NCBI RefSeq assembly: GCF_014117265.1
Contig: NZ_CP059833.1
Span: forward strand, 2,201,069 to 2,265,068
Length of the DNA stretch: 64,000 nt
Direction: 5' to 3'
From: Corynebacterium hindlerae
GTDB taxonomy: Bacteria; Actinomycetota; Actinomycetes; Mycobacteriales; Mycobacteriaceae
Shown: one piece after another, positions 44,260-53,856 of the stretch
Numbering within the stretch: position 1 is the stretch's first letter
How the letters are laid out: every line of letters begins with the position of its first letter
Made by a program: the position numbers and the translations under genes
The notes under the pieces: generated by a model
The model's database searches: none
Told to the model about the DNA's origin: nothing
Seen by the model: the letters and a program-made list of their open reading frames with translations, nothing else

Positions 44260-45711
44260 GGCTCTTCCGGTTTTAGAGTGCGTAGCTGACCATGGGGTGG
44301 GGTTCGGGGTGGCACAACATATAGGGGTCCTGGCCGGTACAAGATGAGAGTTGCGAAGCTTCCATCCAACCGAACCAGGACCCTACTGTGCAGCCTACTA
44401 CTGGCAACCTCGTCGCCGACACCATCTGCCGCACCGCAGAAATCGGCCTCACGATCACCGGAGCCGCCGACGCCGGAAACATCACCATCATCGACGCCAC
44501 CCCGGTGGCCGTGAACCACACCTGCCCGGACTGCGGGCACCCAGGCAAGCTGAGGGATCACACCCTGCGCCGGCTCGTTGATCTTCCCGTCGTCGGGTTC
44601 CCCACCCGCCTGGACGTCCGCGTCCCCCGCTTTCTGTGCACAGAGCCCTTCTGCTCTAGGAAGATCTTCCAGGCATCCCTGGCCTGCGCGGATGACGGAT
44701 CCAAGCTCACCCACCGAGTCACCCGCTGGATCCTCCAGCGCCTCGCCATTGACCGGATGAGTGTGTCTGCCACCGCCAAAGTACTCGGTATCGGCTGGGA
44801 CCTGGTCAACCAGGTCGCACTCGATGCCTGCCGCCAGCTCGTCTACGACGACCCGCACCACCTCGACGGCGTGCGCATCCTCGGAGTCGATGAGCACGTC
44901 TGGAAACACACCCGAGGTTAGCCTTCGAACCTGGTGACCATCCTCGTGGACCTCACCCCACTGGTCGACGGCCGCGGGCCCGCCCGACTACTGGACATGA
45001 GACCGGGGCGGTCCGCGGACGTGCTGCGCGGGTGGCTGCAGGAACGCGACCCCGGTTTCCGCAGCCAGGTGCAGGTGGTGACCATGGACGGGTTCACCGG
45101 CTACGCCAGTGCTGTGGACCAGGTCCTCCCGGACGCGACCAAGGTGATGGATCCGTTTCATGTGGTGCATCTGGCGGCTGAGAAGCTTACCGGGTGCCGG
45201 CAACGACTCCAACGAGAGACCACCGGACGCCGCGGACGCAAAGATGATCCGCTGTATAAGTACCGTCGCACCCTGTTGACCAGGACGAACTACCTCACCG
45301 AGCGGCAGAAACAACGCCTGGACATGCTGTGGGCCACCGACGATGACTACGTGGCACTCGAGGTCACCTGGATGTTCTACCAGGACCTGATCACAGCATA
45401 CGGGCACCCGCAGAAATCAGAAGGCAAGAAGTTGATGGAACGGATCATCACCACCCTGCGCAAAGGCTTGCCGAAAGGTCTGGAGGAGCTGGCTCAACTC
45501 GGGAGAACCCTGTGGCGTCGGCGGGAAGATGTGCTCGCCTACTTCGATATCGGGGCGTCCAACGGGCCGGTCGAGGCCATCAACGGCAGGCTCGAGCACC
45601 TACGGGGGATCGCCCTGGGATTCCGAAACCTCAACCACTACATCTTGCGGTGCCTGATCCACTCCGGACAACTACAGGACAAGATCAACGCACTCTAAAA
45701 CCGGAAGAGCC
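44260..45711 (+). mobile_element. ISL3-family insertion sequence
   Basis: The 1452-bp element has 24-bp perfect terminal inverted repeats (44260-44283 and 45688-45711), each beginning GGCTCTTCCGGTTTTAGAGT when read inward. It is flanked by the 8-bp duplication GGTTTCTG and encodes an ISL3-type DDE transposase, here carrying an in-frame stop. Intact ends and target copies point to a fairly recent event. Confidence 0.95.
44388..45698 (+). pseudogene. ISL3-family transposase with in-frame TAG
   Basis: The frame begins at GTG 44388 with a zinc-ribbon region (HTCPDCGHPGKLRDHTLRRL and CTEPFCSRK, about 45-90) and helix-turn-helix regions, and reaches GVDEHVWKHTRG. A TAG at 44919-44921 then interrupts the same frame, which resumes with LVTILVDLTPLVDGRGPARL and runs to 45698. 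The DDE core thus spans the stop (first Asp in GVDEHVW, later VMDPFHVVHLA and the C-terminal GPVEAINGRLEHLRG). The lesion should inactivate the enzyme unless read through, so movement would have needed another copy. Confidence 0.9.
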
Positions 45712-45719
45712 GGTTTCTG
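45712..45719. repeat. Target site duplication, right copy
   Basis: GGTTTCTG identical to 44252-44259; the interrupted transporter frame resumes right after it. Confidence 0.95.
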
Positions 45720-47106
45720 GGGCGGTGTTGGTCTTCTCATCATTACTTTTGTTTTCCGCGAAGTACCGACTGAACCACCGGTCGATGTCATGCTTATCAT
45801 TCTTGCTGTGACTTGCGCGACGGCCACAATGCAGGCCGCCGGAGGAATCGACTTTATGGTGAGGATAGCCGAAGCGATAATCAAGAAATATCCTTCCAGA
45901 ATCACTTTTGTTGCCCCACTTGTGGCGTATCTATTCACGTTCGCCGCAGGTACAGGGCATATTTTGTACCCCTTGCTCCCCGTAATTCATGACACGGCAT
46001 TACGCAACGGAATTCGACCTGAACGGCCGATGTCGGTATCTGTGGTGGCTTCTCTTCAAGGAATCACCGCTAGTCCGGTTTCCGCAGCTATGGCTGCTTT
46101 GATCGTGGTGGTAGAACCACTGGGTATGTCTTTGCCAAAGATCATGATGATTGCCGTGCCGGCAACAATAGTTGGTGTTTTAGCCGCGTCGGCGGTGATG
46201 CTGAAATGGGGCAAAGAACTGGAGGAGGATCCAATTTTCCAGGCTCGCGTTGCGGCAGGGGAAGTAGAGGATATCCCGGGGATCATCAAAGCTCGTCGGC
46301 TCGCTTCTCGGAAGAAGATTTCTGTGGAAGAGGCTTTGACGGAGCTGAATCTTGACACTGCTGTCGCAGTTGATGAGCAGGTAAGTGAACAAGAAAAACG
46401 TTTTGAGGAAGAGATTACTGCTGAGAAGAATGGTGCAATTCCAGGGTCTGGAAAAGTTACGGCAGCGATCTTTTTGTTGGCAGTCATCACCGTAGTTGTG
46501 TTGGGAGCTGTGCCTGAGTGGCGCCCTCCAGGGCCTGAAGGTAAGGCACTGAACATTGCGATTGTTATTCAAATCATCATGCTTACGGCAGCCGCAATTA
46601 TGTGCATGATCACCAAAGTTAAAGTCAGAGCTATTGCAGAAAGTGCTATTGCAAGAACAGGGTTGATTGCTCTCGTCGGTATTTTCGGTCTGGCGTGGTT
46701 AGGGCTTACGGTGATTCAAGCGAATAAAGACACCATTGTTAATGGCCTGGAAAATATGGTGACTAATAGCCCATGGACCTTCGCAGTAGCCCTCTTTGCA
46801 TGTTCTATCGTTCTGTTTTCTCAAGCATCGACGACCAGAACCTTGGCACCACTGGGAGTCTCTTTGGGACTTGCGGCCCCTGCCTTGGTGGGCATGTGGC
46901 CTGCTGTTAACGGTGCATTTTTCCTACCTACATATGGCACCAGTGTTGCAGCACTCAACTTTGACCGGACTGGAACTACTCGAATCGGCAACGCGGTGCT
47001 TAACCACTCGTTCATGGTGCCCGGTGTTGTCGCGATCATTGCAGCGGTTATCACAGGACTGTTGATTTCGACCGTCGTTTAACTCAATCCTGAAAGGAAA
47101 ATCAAA

Positions 47107-48462
47107 ATGTCTGAATATCAGCCAAGCACAGAGCCCGTTCCTCCATATGCTGGCTATCCCCAGCAGTTAGCGAAAGCCACTGCGCAACTGAAAGAATCGA
47201 GTGCGTTTTCTGTGGAGAAACGGGAGGGTGCTGCGCCCGAGCTTATGGACGCATTGGAGTCGAAGATCGACGAACTTTCGGAGACGATTGTAGGGATGTC
47301 GCATTTCCTGCACGAAAACCCTGAAGTTGGTTTTGAAGAATTTAAGGCACAAGCCAAATTCAAGGAGTATCTTGAAGCGCATGGCCTTGATGTAGAGCTC
47401 GGGGTTTATGATGTTGAGACCTCCTTTGAGTCTAAAATCAGCAATGGCAGTGGCCCAACGATTGCGATTCTGTCTGAGTACGACGCGTTGCCCAATATCG
47501 GTCATGCTTGCGGACACTGCGTCATGGGAGCAACTGGGCTTGGGGCATACTTGGCACTTGCAAAGTTGGTTCGAGAAAACCCAGATGCTTTTCAAGGCAC
47601 CGTGAAATTCATTGGTACACCAGCGGAAGAAGGGACCTCGGGTAAAGCAGTAATGATTCGAGGGGGAGCCTTCAAACCAGAAGATATGGATGCAGTGTTG
47701 GCCTTGCATTCCTATGGCTACGATCTAGCAGATCAAGTCTGGTTGGGGCGCCGCACTCTCACCGTCCACTTCAAGGGTGTTCCCGCGCATGCCTCTTCGC
47801 AGCCATGGATGGGGCGTAACGCACTGGATGCTGCAGCATTGACTTACCAGGGCCTTGCCGTTTTGCGGCAGCAAATACCTCCGGTGGATCGCATTCATGC
47901 CATTATCACTGAGGGGGGAACTCGTCAGTCGATTATCACTGAGGATTCGACGATGAAGTTCTATGTGCGTTCCAAATACCCTGATACGCTGAAAGACCTC
48001 TCGGAAAGAGTGGAAAACGTGGTTAAGGGTGCTGCGCTTATGACTGGTTGTGGTGTGGAAATAGCTTGGGACGAGAGTCCTGCTACTTTACCAGTGCGCA
48101 CTAACAATGAACTGGTGTCTCGTTGGGTTGCTGCTCAGCGTCGTCGGGGGAGGGACCCGCTGCCTTTGGGAGTTGTATCTGAAACCCTTGCGGCGTCAAC
48201 CGATTTTGGCAATGTCTCTTATCGTATTCCAGGTATTCATCCGTTGATCAAAGTTAGCCCGGAAGATGTAGCTCTTCACACTCGGGAAATGGCGGAAGCA
48301 GCAGGTTCGCCAGCAGGCGATCAGGCCGCCATAGATGGGGCGTTTGGTTTGGCCGCAGTAGCGCTTGATTTTCTGAACGATGAAGAACTGCGTAAAGCAG
48401 TGAGTGAAGAGTTCGAAGCTGCCGGTGGTTTCATCGACGCCGAAGAATTCCTCAAGAACTAG
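47107..48462 (+). CDS. M20D-type amidohydrolase
   Basis: The 451-residue metal-dependent hydrolase has HENPEVGFEEFKAQAKFKEYLEAHG, the metal region LSEYDALPNIGHACGHCVMG and FIGTPAEEGTSGKAVMIRGGAF. The dimerisation part shows VHFKGVPAHASSQPWMGRNALDAAALTYQGLAVLR, as in AbgB and IAA-amino-acid hydrolases. It cleaves amide bonds of N-acyl or aminobenzoyl amino acids; the substrate is unknown. GAAAGG lies before ATG 47107. It follows the broken Dcu-type gene by 24 bases, so transcription may now come from within the element or be lost. Confidence 0.9.
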   Translation: MSEYQPSTEPVPPYAGYPQQLAKATAQLKESSAFSVEKREGAAPELMDALESKIDELSETIVGMSHFLHENPEVGFEEFKAQAKFKEYLEAHGLDVELGVYDVETSFESKISNGSGPTIAILSEYDALPNIGHACGHCVMGATGLGAYLALAKLVRENPDAFQGTVKFIGTPAEEGTSGKAVMIRGGAFKPEDMDAVLALHSYGYDLADQVWLGRRTLTVHFKGVPAHASSQPWMGRNALDAAALTYQGLAVLRQQIPPVDRIHAIITEGGTRQSIITEDSTMKFYVRSKYPDTLKDLSERVENVVKGAALMTGCGVEIAWDESPATLPVRTNNELVSRWVAAQRRRGRDPLPLGVVSETLAASTDFGNVSYRIPGIHPLIKVSPEDVALHTREMAEAAGSPAGDQAAIDGAFGLAAVALDFLNDEELRKAVSEEFEAAGGFIDAEEFLKN

Positions 48463-48492
48463 CAGGTGCTGCCCCGTAAGAGGGGCAGCCTG
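48463..48492 (+). terminator. Strong terminator after the M20D gene
   Basis: GCTGCCCC (48468-48475) pairs with GGGGCAGC (48482-48489) around GTAAGA. CAGG/CCTG extends the stem across one bulged T. It ends the carbamoyl/amide operon. Confidence 0.8.
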
Positions 48493-48685
48493 AGTACCTA
48501 AAACATGTACAGCACAAAGTGTTGAACAGTTCTTGTTAAGTGGAGCCAAAGGGTACACGTCACGAATCGGGCAACGAACTTAGCCAGCTTTGCAGCGGTA
48601 ACCATTGGATAAAAGCGCCCTTAGCTGTAGGACAATGCAATATAAACTCCACCCCAATGATGATCTAGATCACAGGAGTGTGATT

Positions 48686-50452
48686 GTGGGAATTGCTACG
48701 ACTTGGCTCAATGCCTGGCAGAAACTACTTGATGGTTCCGCTCAGCCCCAGGAGGTCTTTGCAGAAGACTCGTTTTGGCGGGATTTTGTCACCTTCACCT
48801 GGAATATCCATACCGCTGAAGGGATCCCGCAGATCGAGGAACTGATAGCGCATAATCCGCCGATGCGTCCGGTCGATCGGATCCAGGTGACGGAGGAGGT
48901 TGCCGAAACTGAGGACGTTACCCGGGTGAGTTTCGACTTCGAAACCCCACTTTTCCTCGGCAAAGGCATTGTTCGCATCCGTGATGGCAAAGCTTGGACT
49001 TTGCTCACGAGCGCGCGAGAGCTGAAGGAGCGGAGAGAGAAGCGGGGACGTAATCGAGAATTGGGTGCGCAGCATGGAGTAAAAACTGATCGCCGCAATT
49101 GGGCAGACCTGAAAGCAGAGCGTGTTGCAGCGCTAGGAACCACTGAACAACCTTATGTGCTGATAATCGGAGGTGGTCAGGGTGGGATCGCGCTAGCCGC
49201 GCGTCTGAAGAGGTTGAGGGTGCCGGCACTGGTCGTCGATAAGCATGCGCGCCCCGGCGACCAGTGGCGCGGTCGCTACCACTCCCTGTGCCTGCACGAC
49301 CCGGTCTGGTACGACCACCTGCCCTACCTGCCATTCCCTGACGATTGGCCGGTTTTCACCCCGAAAGACAAGATGGGGGATTGGCTCGAGCACTATGTGG
49401 GGATCATGGATCTTGACTATTGGTCCAACGCAACCTGCACCAAAGCTGAGCAAGTGGACGGTGGATGGAAGGTTCAGGTAGACCGTGACGGTGACGTGGT
49501 GGAGTTGCGACCAACTCAACTCGTGTTTGCCACCGGTATGTCGGGTGTGCCGAACATGCCGACGTTCCCCGGCCAGGAACAATTTTCGGGGGATATCGTA
49601 CACTCCTCACAACACCCCGGCGGAGAAAAATATCAAGGCAAAACCGTGGTCGTGCTTGGAGCGAACAACTCTGCCCATGACATCTGCGCTGACCTGTATG
49701 AAAACGGTGCGCACCCGGTCATGGTGCAACGCTCATCGACGCACGTCTCCCGATCCGAAACATTAATGAAGCATGTCTTTGGCCCGCTCTACTCGGAAGA
49801 CGCCGTGGAAGCCGGGATCGATACGGATACCGCCGATATGCTGTTCGCATCGTGGCCGTACAAACTCCTGCCCGAGGTGCAGCGGGAGGTTTTCAACACG
49901 ATTCGGGAAGAAGACGCCGACTACTACCAGCGGCTCGAAGACGCCGGTTTCATACTGGACTTCGGTGACGATGACTCCGGACTCTTCCTTAAATACCTAC
50001 GACGCGGCTCCGGATACTACATCGACGTTGGTGCCTGCGAGCTCGTCGCGAACGGCTCCATCGAACTCCATTCGCACTGCTCAATCGACCACTTCACACG
50101 CGATGGCGTGGTGCTCACCGACGGTGCAGCCATTGAATGTGCGGCCGTTATCTTTGCTACCGGCTTTGGATCCATGAGTGGCTGGGTAGAAAAAATCGTG
50201 GACCGCGAAACCGCCCACAAAGTAGGCCGTTGCTGGGGTCTTGGCTCTGACACCACCAAAGACCCCGGCCCCTGGGAAGGCGAACTGCGCAACATGTGGA
50301 AACCAACCACCGTGGACAACCTCTGGTTCCACGGTGGCAATCTCCACCAGTCGCGTCACTACTCCCGATACCTGGCCATCCAGCTGGCTGCGCGATATTT
50401 AGGGATGGACACGCCCGTGCACAAGATTCCAGAAGTGAATCACGTGGGGTAG
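48686..50452 (+). CDS. Flavin-containing monooxygenase with N-terminal NTF2-like domain
   Basis: The 588-residue enzyme has an N-terminal SnoaL/NTF2-like domain (about 1-135, VFAEDSFWRDFVTFTWNIHTAEGIPQIEELI). A group B flavoprotein monooxygenase follows: FAD motif VLIIGGGQGGIALAARL (about 160), GDQWRGRYHSLCLHDP, and the NADPH motif VVVLGANNSAHDICADLYENG (about 320). Such enzymes oxygenate N, S or ketone groups of small molecules. I chose GTG 48686 because AGGAG (48674-48678) lies 7 bases before it. Longer in-frame starts at 48605 or 48635 have no binding site. Confidence 0.9.
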   Translation: MGIATTWLNAWQKLLDGSAQPQEVFAEDSFWRDFVTFTWNIHTAEGIPQIEELIAHNPPMRPVDRIQVTEEVAETEDVTRVSFDFETPLFLGKGIVRIRDGKAWTLLTSARELKERREKRGRNRELGAQHGVKTDRRNWADLKAERVAALGTTEQPYVLIIGGGQGGIALAARLKRLRVPALVVDKHARPGDQWRGRYHSLCLHDPVWYDHLPYLPFPDDWPVFTPKDKMGDWLEHYVGIMDLDYWSNATCTKAEQVDGGWKVQVDRDGDVVELRPTQLVFATGMSGVPNMPTFPGQEQFSGDIVHSSQHPGGEKYQGKTVVVLGANNSAHDICADLYENGAHPVMVQRSSTHVSRSETLMKHVFGPLYSEDAVEAGIDTDTADMLFASWPYKLLPEVQREVFNTIREEDADYYQRLEDAGFILDFGDDDSGLFLKYLRRGSGYYIDVGACELVANGSIELHSHCSIDHFTRDGVVLTDGAAIECAAVIFATGFGSMSGWVEKIVDRETAHKVGRCWGLGSDTTKDPGPWEGELRNMWKPTTVDNLWFHGGNLHQSRHYSRYLAIQLAARYLGMDTPVHKIPEVNHVG

Positions 50453-50566
50453 GGCCTGCGCTGCTTCTAGCTGTTCATCGGGATGCTCTTTCAACGATCA
50501 GTTGAACCTATGGCTTTTGCCTATCTCGCGGCCCCGACCCCAATTAGCCTGCGCATGTAGGGTGGC

Positions 50567-50960
50567 TTAGTTGAGGTCAAACTCTCTTTTCAGCAGTGTT
50601 TTAGAGCGTCTGGTCGATGCAGATTCCGTAGCTACCCAGGCATTCCAGCCGAACCAATCTTGGTTGCCAGATGTTTGAACCAACGCTTGACCATCCGGGA
50701 ACTCATCAACCCAGGACGCAGTGAAGTTTGGGCCTTCTGGCAAGGTGATGAGGTCGTCGTCAGGGATATGCTTCTTAAGGTATATCACCACACGGGGTTG
50801 TCTTTGAGGATGACTGTGGCGACGGCACGGATCGCAGGGTAGCCAGCGAGATCTCCGCGTAAAAAGTAGCCTGCTGGGGTTCGAGTGGGGGAAGAGAACG
50901 CATGCCGTAGCGTAATGTGATGTTTTAATCCCCCGCTTTGCAGTTGTTGCCTAATGTGAC
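50567..50960 (-). pseudogene. Frameshifted remnant of an unidentified small protein gene
   Basis: In one frame the minus strand reads GYFLRGDLAGYPAIRAVATVILKDNP, then one base is missing near 50800. The sense continues in another frame as VVIYLKKHIPDDDLITLPEGPNFTASWVDEFPDG to a stop at 50567. The joined product reads naturally but matches no family I know, and a start could not be fixed. The surrounding gap 50453-51250 is otherwise non-coding apart from two small repeats near 51.1-51.2 kb. Confidence 0.35.
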
Positions 50961-51136
50961 GCTGGCCCCGGTTGGTGCGTGAATGACGAAATCGACAGCG
51001 AACGTGTCGGTTGTAGGTTGGCGAGGATGGTGTGGTGCAAGCGCAGTTTTCTGAGTCAGATTCGACCGTGGGGTAATGACCGTGGCCTTTCATTCTGTAG
51101 GTAGGGGGAGAAGCTTCGTGGAGGTGAATTTTGGAA

Positions 51137-51156
51137 AATACCCCCGAATACCCCCG
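51137..51156. repeat. Tandem 10-bp duplication
   Basis: AATACCCCCG occurs twice in a row, about 95 bases before the ferric iron transporter gene. Runs of five C give G-runs on the other strand. Confidence 0.8.
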
Positions 51157-51216
51157 TGGCAAGATAGTTGCGCTGCGATGATTCAGGGGCCATATCAAAA
51201 TGAAGGATCGTATTGC

Positions 51217-51231
51217 TTGATTCTTAATCAA
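51217..51231. promoter_or_regulatory. Palindrome in the leader of the iron transporter operon
   Basis: TTGATTCTTAATCAA has perfect 6-base arms around CTT, 20 bases before ATG 51251 and just before GAAAGG. It may be an operator or a leader hairpin. It is not a DtxR-type sequence. Confidence 0.4.
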
Positions 51232-51250
51232 TTGAAAGGCTTCTTCGACC

Positions 51251-52273
51251 ATGCTCCTCAAAGATGCACGCCTGGCCATCGCTACGCTGTCTGCAGCTGC
51301 TCTCCTCGTGGGTTGTGCAGAACCTGTAGAAAAGGTCGACGATAAGGCAAAGTCTGGTGAGAAGACCAAGATTACGGTGTACCCTTCGGAGCCTGAGGCG
51401 AAGGTTGATGAGATCAACAAGGCTTTCCAGGAGAAGAATCCAAACATCGAAGTTGAGGTCTTCCGAGCTGGTACCGGTGACCTGAACGCGCGCATCGAAT
51501 CCGAGAAGAAGACTGGCAAGATCGGCGCCGACATCCTGTGGGCAGCCGACGCTCCAACTTTTGAGACATACGCAAAGGCAGGTGACCTGGCAAAGCTGGA
51601 CAACTTGGACACCAAGGCAGTGATTGATGACGCGAAGGATCCAAACAACTTTTACGTCGGCACCCGCATCATTCCAACCGTTATTGCCTACAACACGAAG
51701 GAAATCACCGAAGCCCCAGGTTCCTGGAAGGATTTGACCGATCCTAAGTTCCTGGACAAGTTGGTTCTTCCTGATCCTGCCGTGTCTGGTGCTGCAGCGT
51801 TCAATGCATCTGCTTGGAAGAATGATTCAGCTCTCGGCGAAGAGTTCGTCAAGGGCCTTGGCGCGAACAAGCCAATGATCGCAAAGTCCAACGGGCCAGC
51901 ATCCCAGGAGATTGCTTCCGGTTCTCGCCCGGTCGGCATCGTGGTTGACTACCTGGTCCGTGATCTTGCGGTGAAGGGCTCCCCAGTGGCCGTTTCTTAT
52001 CCGAAGGAAGGCGCCCCATTTATCACTGAGCCCGCGGGCATCTTCAAGACTTCTGACAAGCAGGAAGCAGCCACGAAGTACCTGGAGTTCCTGATCTCCA
52101 AGGAAGGCCAGGAACTGGCAGTCAAGCAAAACTACCTCCCAGTTCGCGAGGACGCAGGTGCACCAAAGGACGCGCCTAAACTGAATGACATTGCGCTGAT
52201 GGACCAGGACCTGGAGAAGATCACCGCTGATAAGAAGGCCGCCGTCGCTGCCTTCCAGGAAGCAATGAAGTGA
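51251..52273 (+). CDS. Ferric iron (Fbp/AfuA-type) ABC transporter substrate-binding lipoprotein
   Basis: The 340-residue lipoprotein (lipobox LVGC, Cys about 22) belongs to extracellular solute-binding family 1: ITVYPSEPEAKVDEINKAFQEKNPNIEVEVFRAGTGDLNARIESEK. DILWAADAPTFETYAKAGDLAKL, GTRIIPTVIAYNTKEI and the closing LEFLISKEGQELAVKQNYLPVRED are also typical. It likely binds free Fe(III), though 2-aminoethylphosphonate or other ligands are known in the family. The stop overlaps the permease start. Confidence 0.88.
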   Translation: MLLKDARLAIATLSAAALLVGCAEPVEKVDDKAKSGEKTKITVYPSEPEAKVDEINKAFQEKNPNIEVEVFRAGTGDLNARIESEKKTGKIGADILWAADAPTFETYAKAGDLAKLDNLDTKAVIDDAKDPNNFYVGTRIIPTVIAYNTKEITEAPGSWKDLTDPKFLDKLVLPDPAVSGAAAFNASAWKNDSALGEEFVKGLGANKPMIAKSNGPASQEIASGSRPVGIVVDYLVRDLAVKGSPVAVSYPKEGAPFITEPAGIFKTSDKQEAATKYLEFLISKEGQELAVKQNYLPVREDAGAPKDAPKLNDIALMDQDLEKITADKKAAVAAFQEAMK

Positions 52274-53856
52274 CACGAATTCGATTGATGAGGATGGGCG
52301 TTTGGCTCATCCTCATTGGCCTTTTTCTCGCTCCTCTTGGCCTGGTTGTCTCGCTCGCCTTCGGAGGCAACCAATGGCCCATTCTCTTTGAGCAAGGGCT
52401 CGGCAAAGCTACCTGGAACTCGGTCTACACCACCGTCTTCGCCAGCGTTGGCGCACTTGTTGTGGGTACGGCAGGCGCTCTCATTCTGGAACGCACCGAT
52501 GTGCGTGGGGCGCAGCTGTTGAGGCTTTTCCTGCTTTCTCCGCTGCTGGTGCCACCGTTCATTGGCGCGATTGCGTGGATGCAGCTGTTTGGGCCGAAAC
52601 AGGGAGTCAACAGTTGGTTTGGTCGGGAAGTATGGAATGTCTATGGCGCTGATGGCGTCATTGTGCTGATGATCCTCCACTCCTATCCAGTGGTGTATTT
52701 GGTGATCGCAGCAGCGCTCAAGCAAATCCCCGGAGACATGGAACACGCCGCCCGGATCAGTGGCGCCGGGACGTTCACCGCACTGCGCACCGTCACCATC
52801 CCGTTGCTGCGCTCTGCGCTGCTCAGTGCGTTTACCCTTACTGCAGTAGCCAATCTCGCAGACTTCGGCATCCCAGCTATTCTCGGCTCTCCCGAGCGCT
52901 TTGAAACACTGGCCACCATGATCTACTGCTTCATGGATTCCGGGACTGTAGCTAATCCACTCCAGGTAGTGTCGACAGTCGGCGTCGTGCTGTTGTTGCT
53001 GGGAATAGGTGCCGTTATCTGCGACTACCTGGTGTCCCTCTGGGCGTCGGCAAGTATGCCCGATACGGGCGCGACGCAGCGGTATCCACTTGGTATTCTG
53101 CGTCTGCCGGTCACTGTTGTCGCTTGGGGCCTCGGGCTCGCAGTGACGTTGGCGCCACTGCTCGGGCTTACCTACCGCTCGCTGCTGCCAGCTCCGGGCG
53201 TACCGTTCACTACGGAGACCGTCAGCTTCGATAATTTCCGCTTGGCGCTGGGCAACCCACGCGTCGTCGAGGGCTTTGGCAATTCCGCGCTGCTTGCTGT
53301 TTCGGCCGCCCTGTTGTGTGGCGTGCTCGGTTGGGTGGCGGGAATCATCGTGACCCGCACAAGGCACTGGAGCAATGTGCCCATGTCGCTGGTAATCCTG
53401 CTGCCCACCGCGCTACCAGGGCTGATCATTGGTGTGGGATGGCTGATTCTTGGCCGTTACACCGGCACCTACAACACTAGGTGGGTGATCCTGGGCGCAT
53501 ATGTGTGCGCGTTCACTGCGCTGGTACTGCAAGCCGTGCGAGCCCCATTGCAGCAAACCCCGCTCGCAGTGGAAGAAGTCGCACGCGTTTCCGGGGCCTC
53601 GCGCCTGCGCGCTCTGCTCACCACCGGTTTAATCTCGCTGCCGGCAGCCATTTCGGGTGCAGTGCTGGTGCTGGTCACCGCCGTTCGTGAGCTCACCATC
53701 TCCATCCTCTTGGTCGCGCCGGGCACCACCACTCTCGGCGTGCAAGTTTTCAACCTGCAACTGGCCGGTGACTACAACCAGGCCAGCGCTCTGTCACTCC
53801 TCTTCGTCCTCGTTGGCGTTGCAGCACTCGGCTTCACAGTAAAGGACCGCGCATGA
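52270..53856 (+). CDS. Ferric iron ABC transporter permease, fused two-domain (FbpB-like)
   Basis: The 528-residue protein has two six-helix permease halves, each with an EAA loop: DMEHAARISGAGTFTALRTVTIPLLRSALLSAF (about 155-188) and AVEEVARVSGASRLRALLTTGLISLPAAISGA (about 435-466). This fused layout is typical of FbpB/SfuB. It overlaps the genes on both sides by 4 bases. Confidence 0.92.
   Translation: MTRIRLMRMGVWLILIGLFLAPLGLVVSLAFGGNQWPILFEQGLGKATWNSVYTTVFASVGALVVGTAGALILERTDVRGAQLLRLFLLSPLLVPPFIGAIAWMQLFGPKQGVNSWFGREVWNVYGADGVIVLMILHSYPVVYLVIAAALKQIPGDMEHAARISGAGTFTALRTVTIPLLRSALLSAFTLTAVANLADFGIPAILGSPERFETLATMIYCFMDSGTVANPLQVVSTVGVVLLLLGIGAVICDYLVSLWASASMPDTGATQRYPLGILRLPVTVVAWGLGLAVTLAPLLGLTYRSLLPAPGVPFTTETVSFDNFRLALGNPRVVEGFGNSALLAVSAALLCGVLGWVAGIIVTRTRHWSNVPMSLVILLPTALPGLIIGVGWLILGRYTGTYNTRWVILGAYVCAFTALVLQAVRAPLQQTPLAVEEVARVSGASRLRALLTTGLISLPAAISGAVLVLVTAVRELTISILLVAPGTTTLGVQVFNLQLAGDYNQASALSLLFVLVGVAALGFTVKDRA

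Larger units (their letters stand above)
44171..47082 (+). pseudogene. Dcu-type C4-dicarboxylate transporter gene interrupted by an ISL3 element
   Basis: The gene starts at ATG 44171 after AGGAG (MDWILVIELLVMLFCIWLGSR) and runs to 44259, where the insertion begins. It continues from 45720 (GVGLLIITFVFREVP) through VDVMLIILAVTCATATMQAAGG to 47082. Leaving out the element and one target copy gives 1452 bases, exactly 484 codons, with no other defect. The sequence matches DcuA/DcuB carriers of fumarate, succinate and aspartate, plus an extra hydrophilic loop (about 195-255 of the restored protein). As it stands, only a truncated product from ATG 45790, lacking the first helices, could be made. 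Confidence 0.9.

Noticed and set aside
44934..45698. Separate second transposase gene in the element
   Set aside because: It is in the same frame as the upstream part and completes the same ISL3 transposase; the stop is a lesion.
51137..51156. CRISPR-like repeat
   Set aside because: Only two 10-base units with no spacer; no CRISPR array is visible in the window.
52132..53367. 411-codon open frame opposite the ferric iron permease
   Set aside because: Antisense shadow, rich in His, Gln and Arg with no family features.
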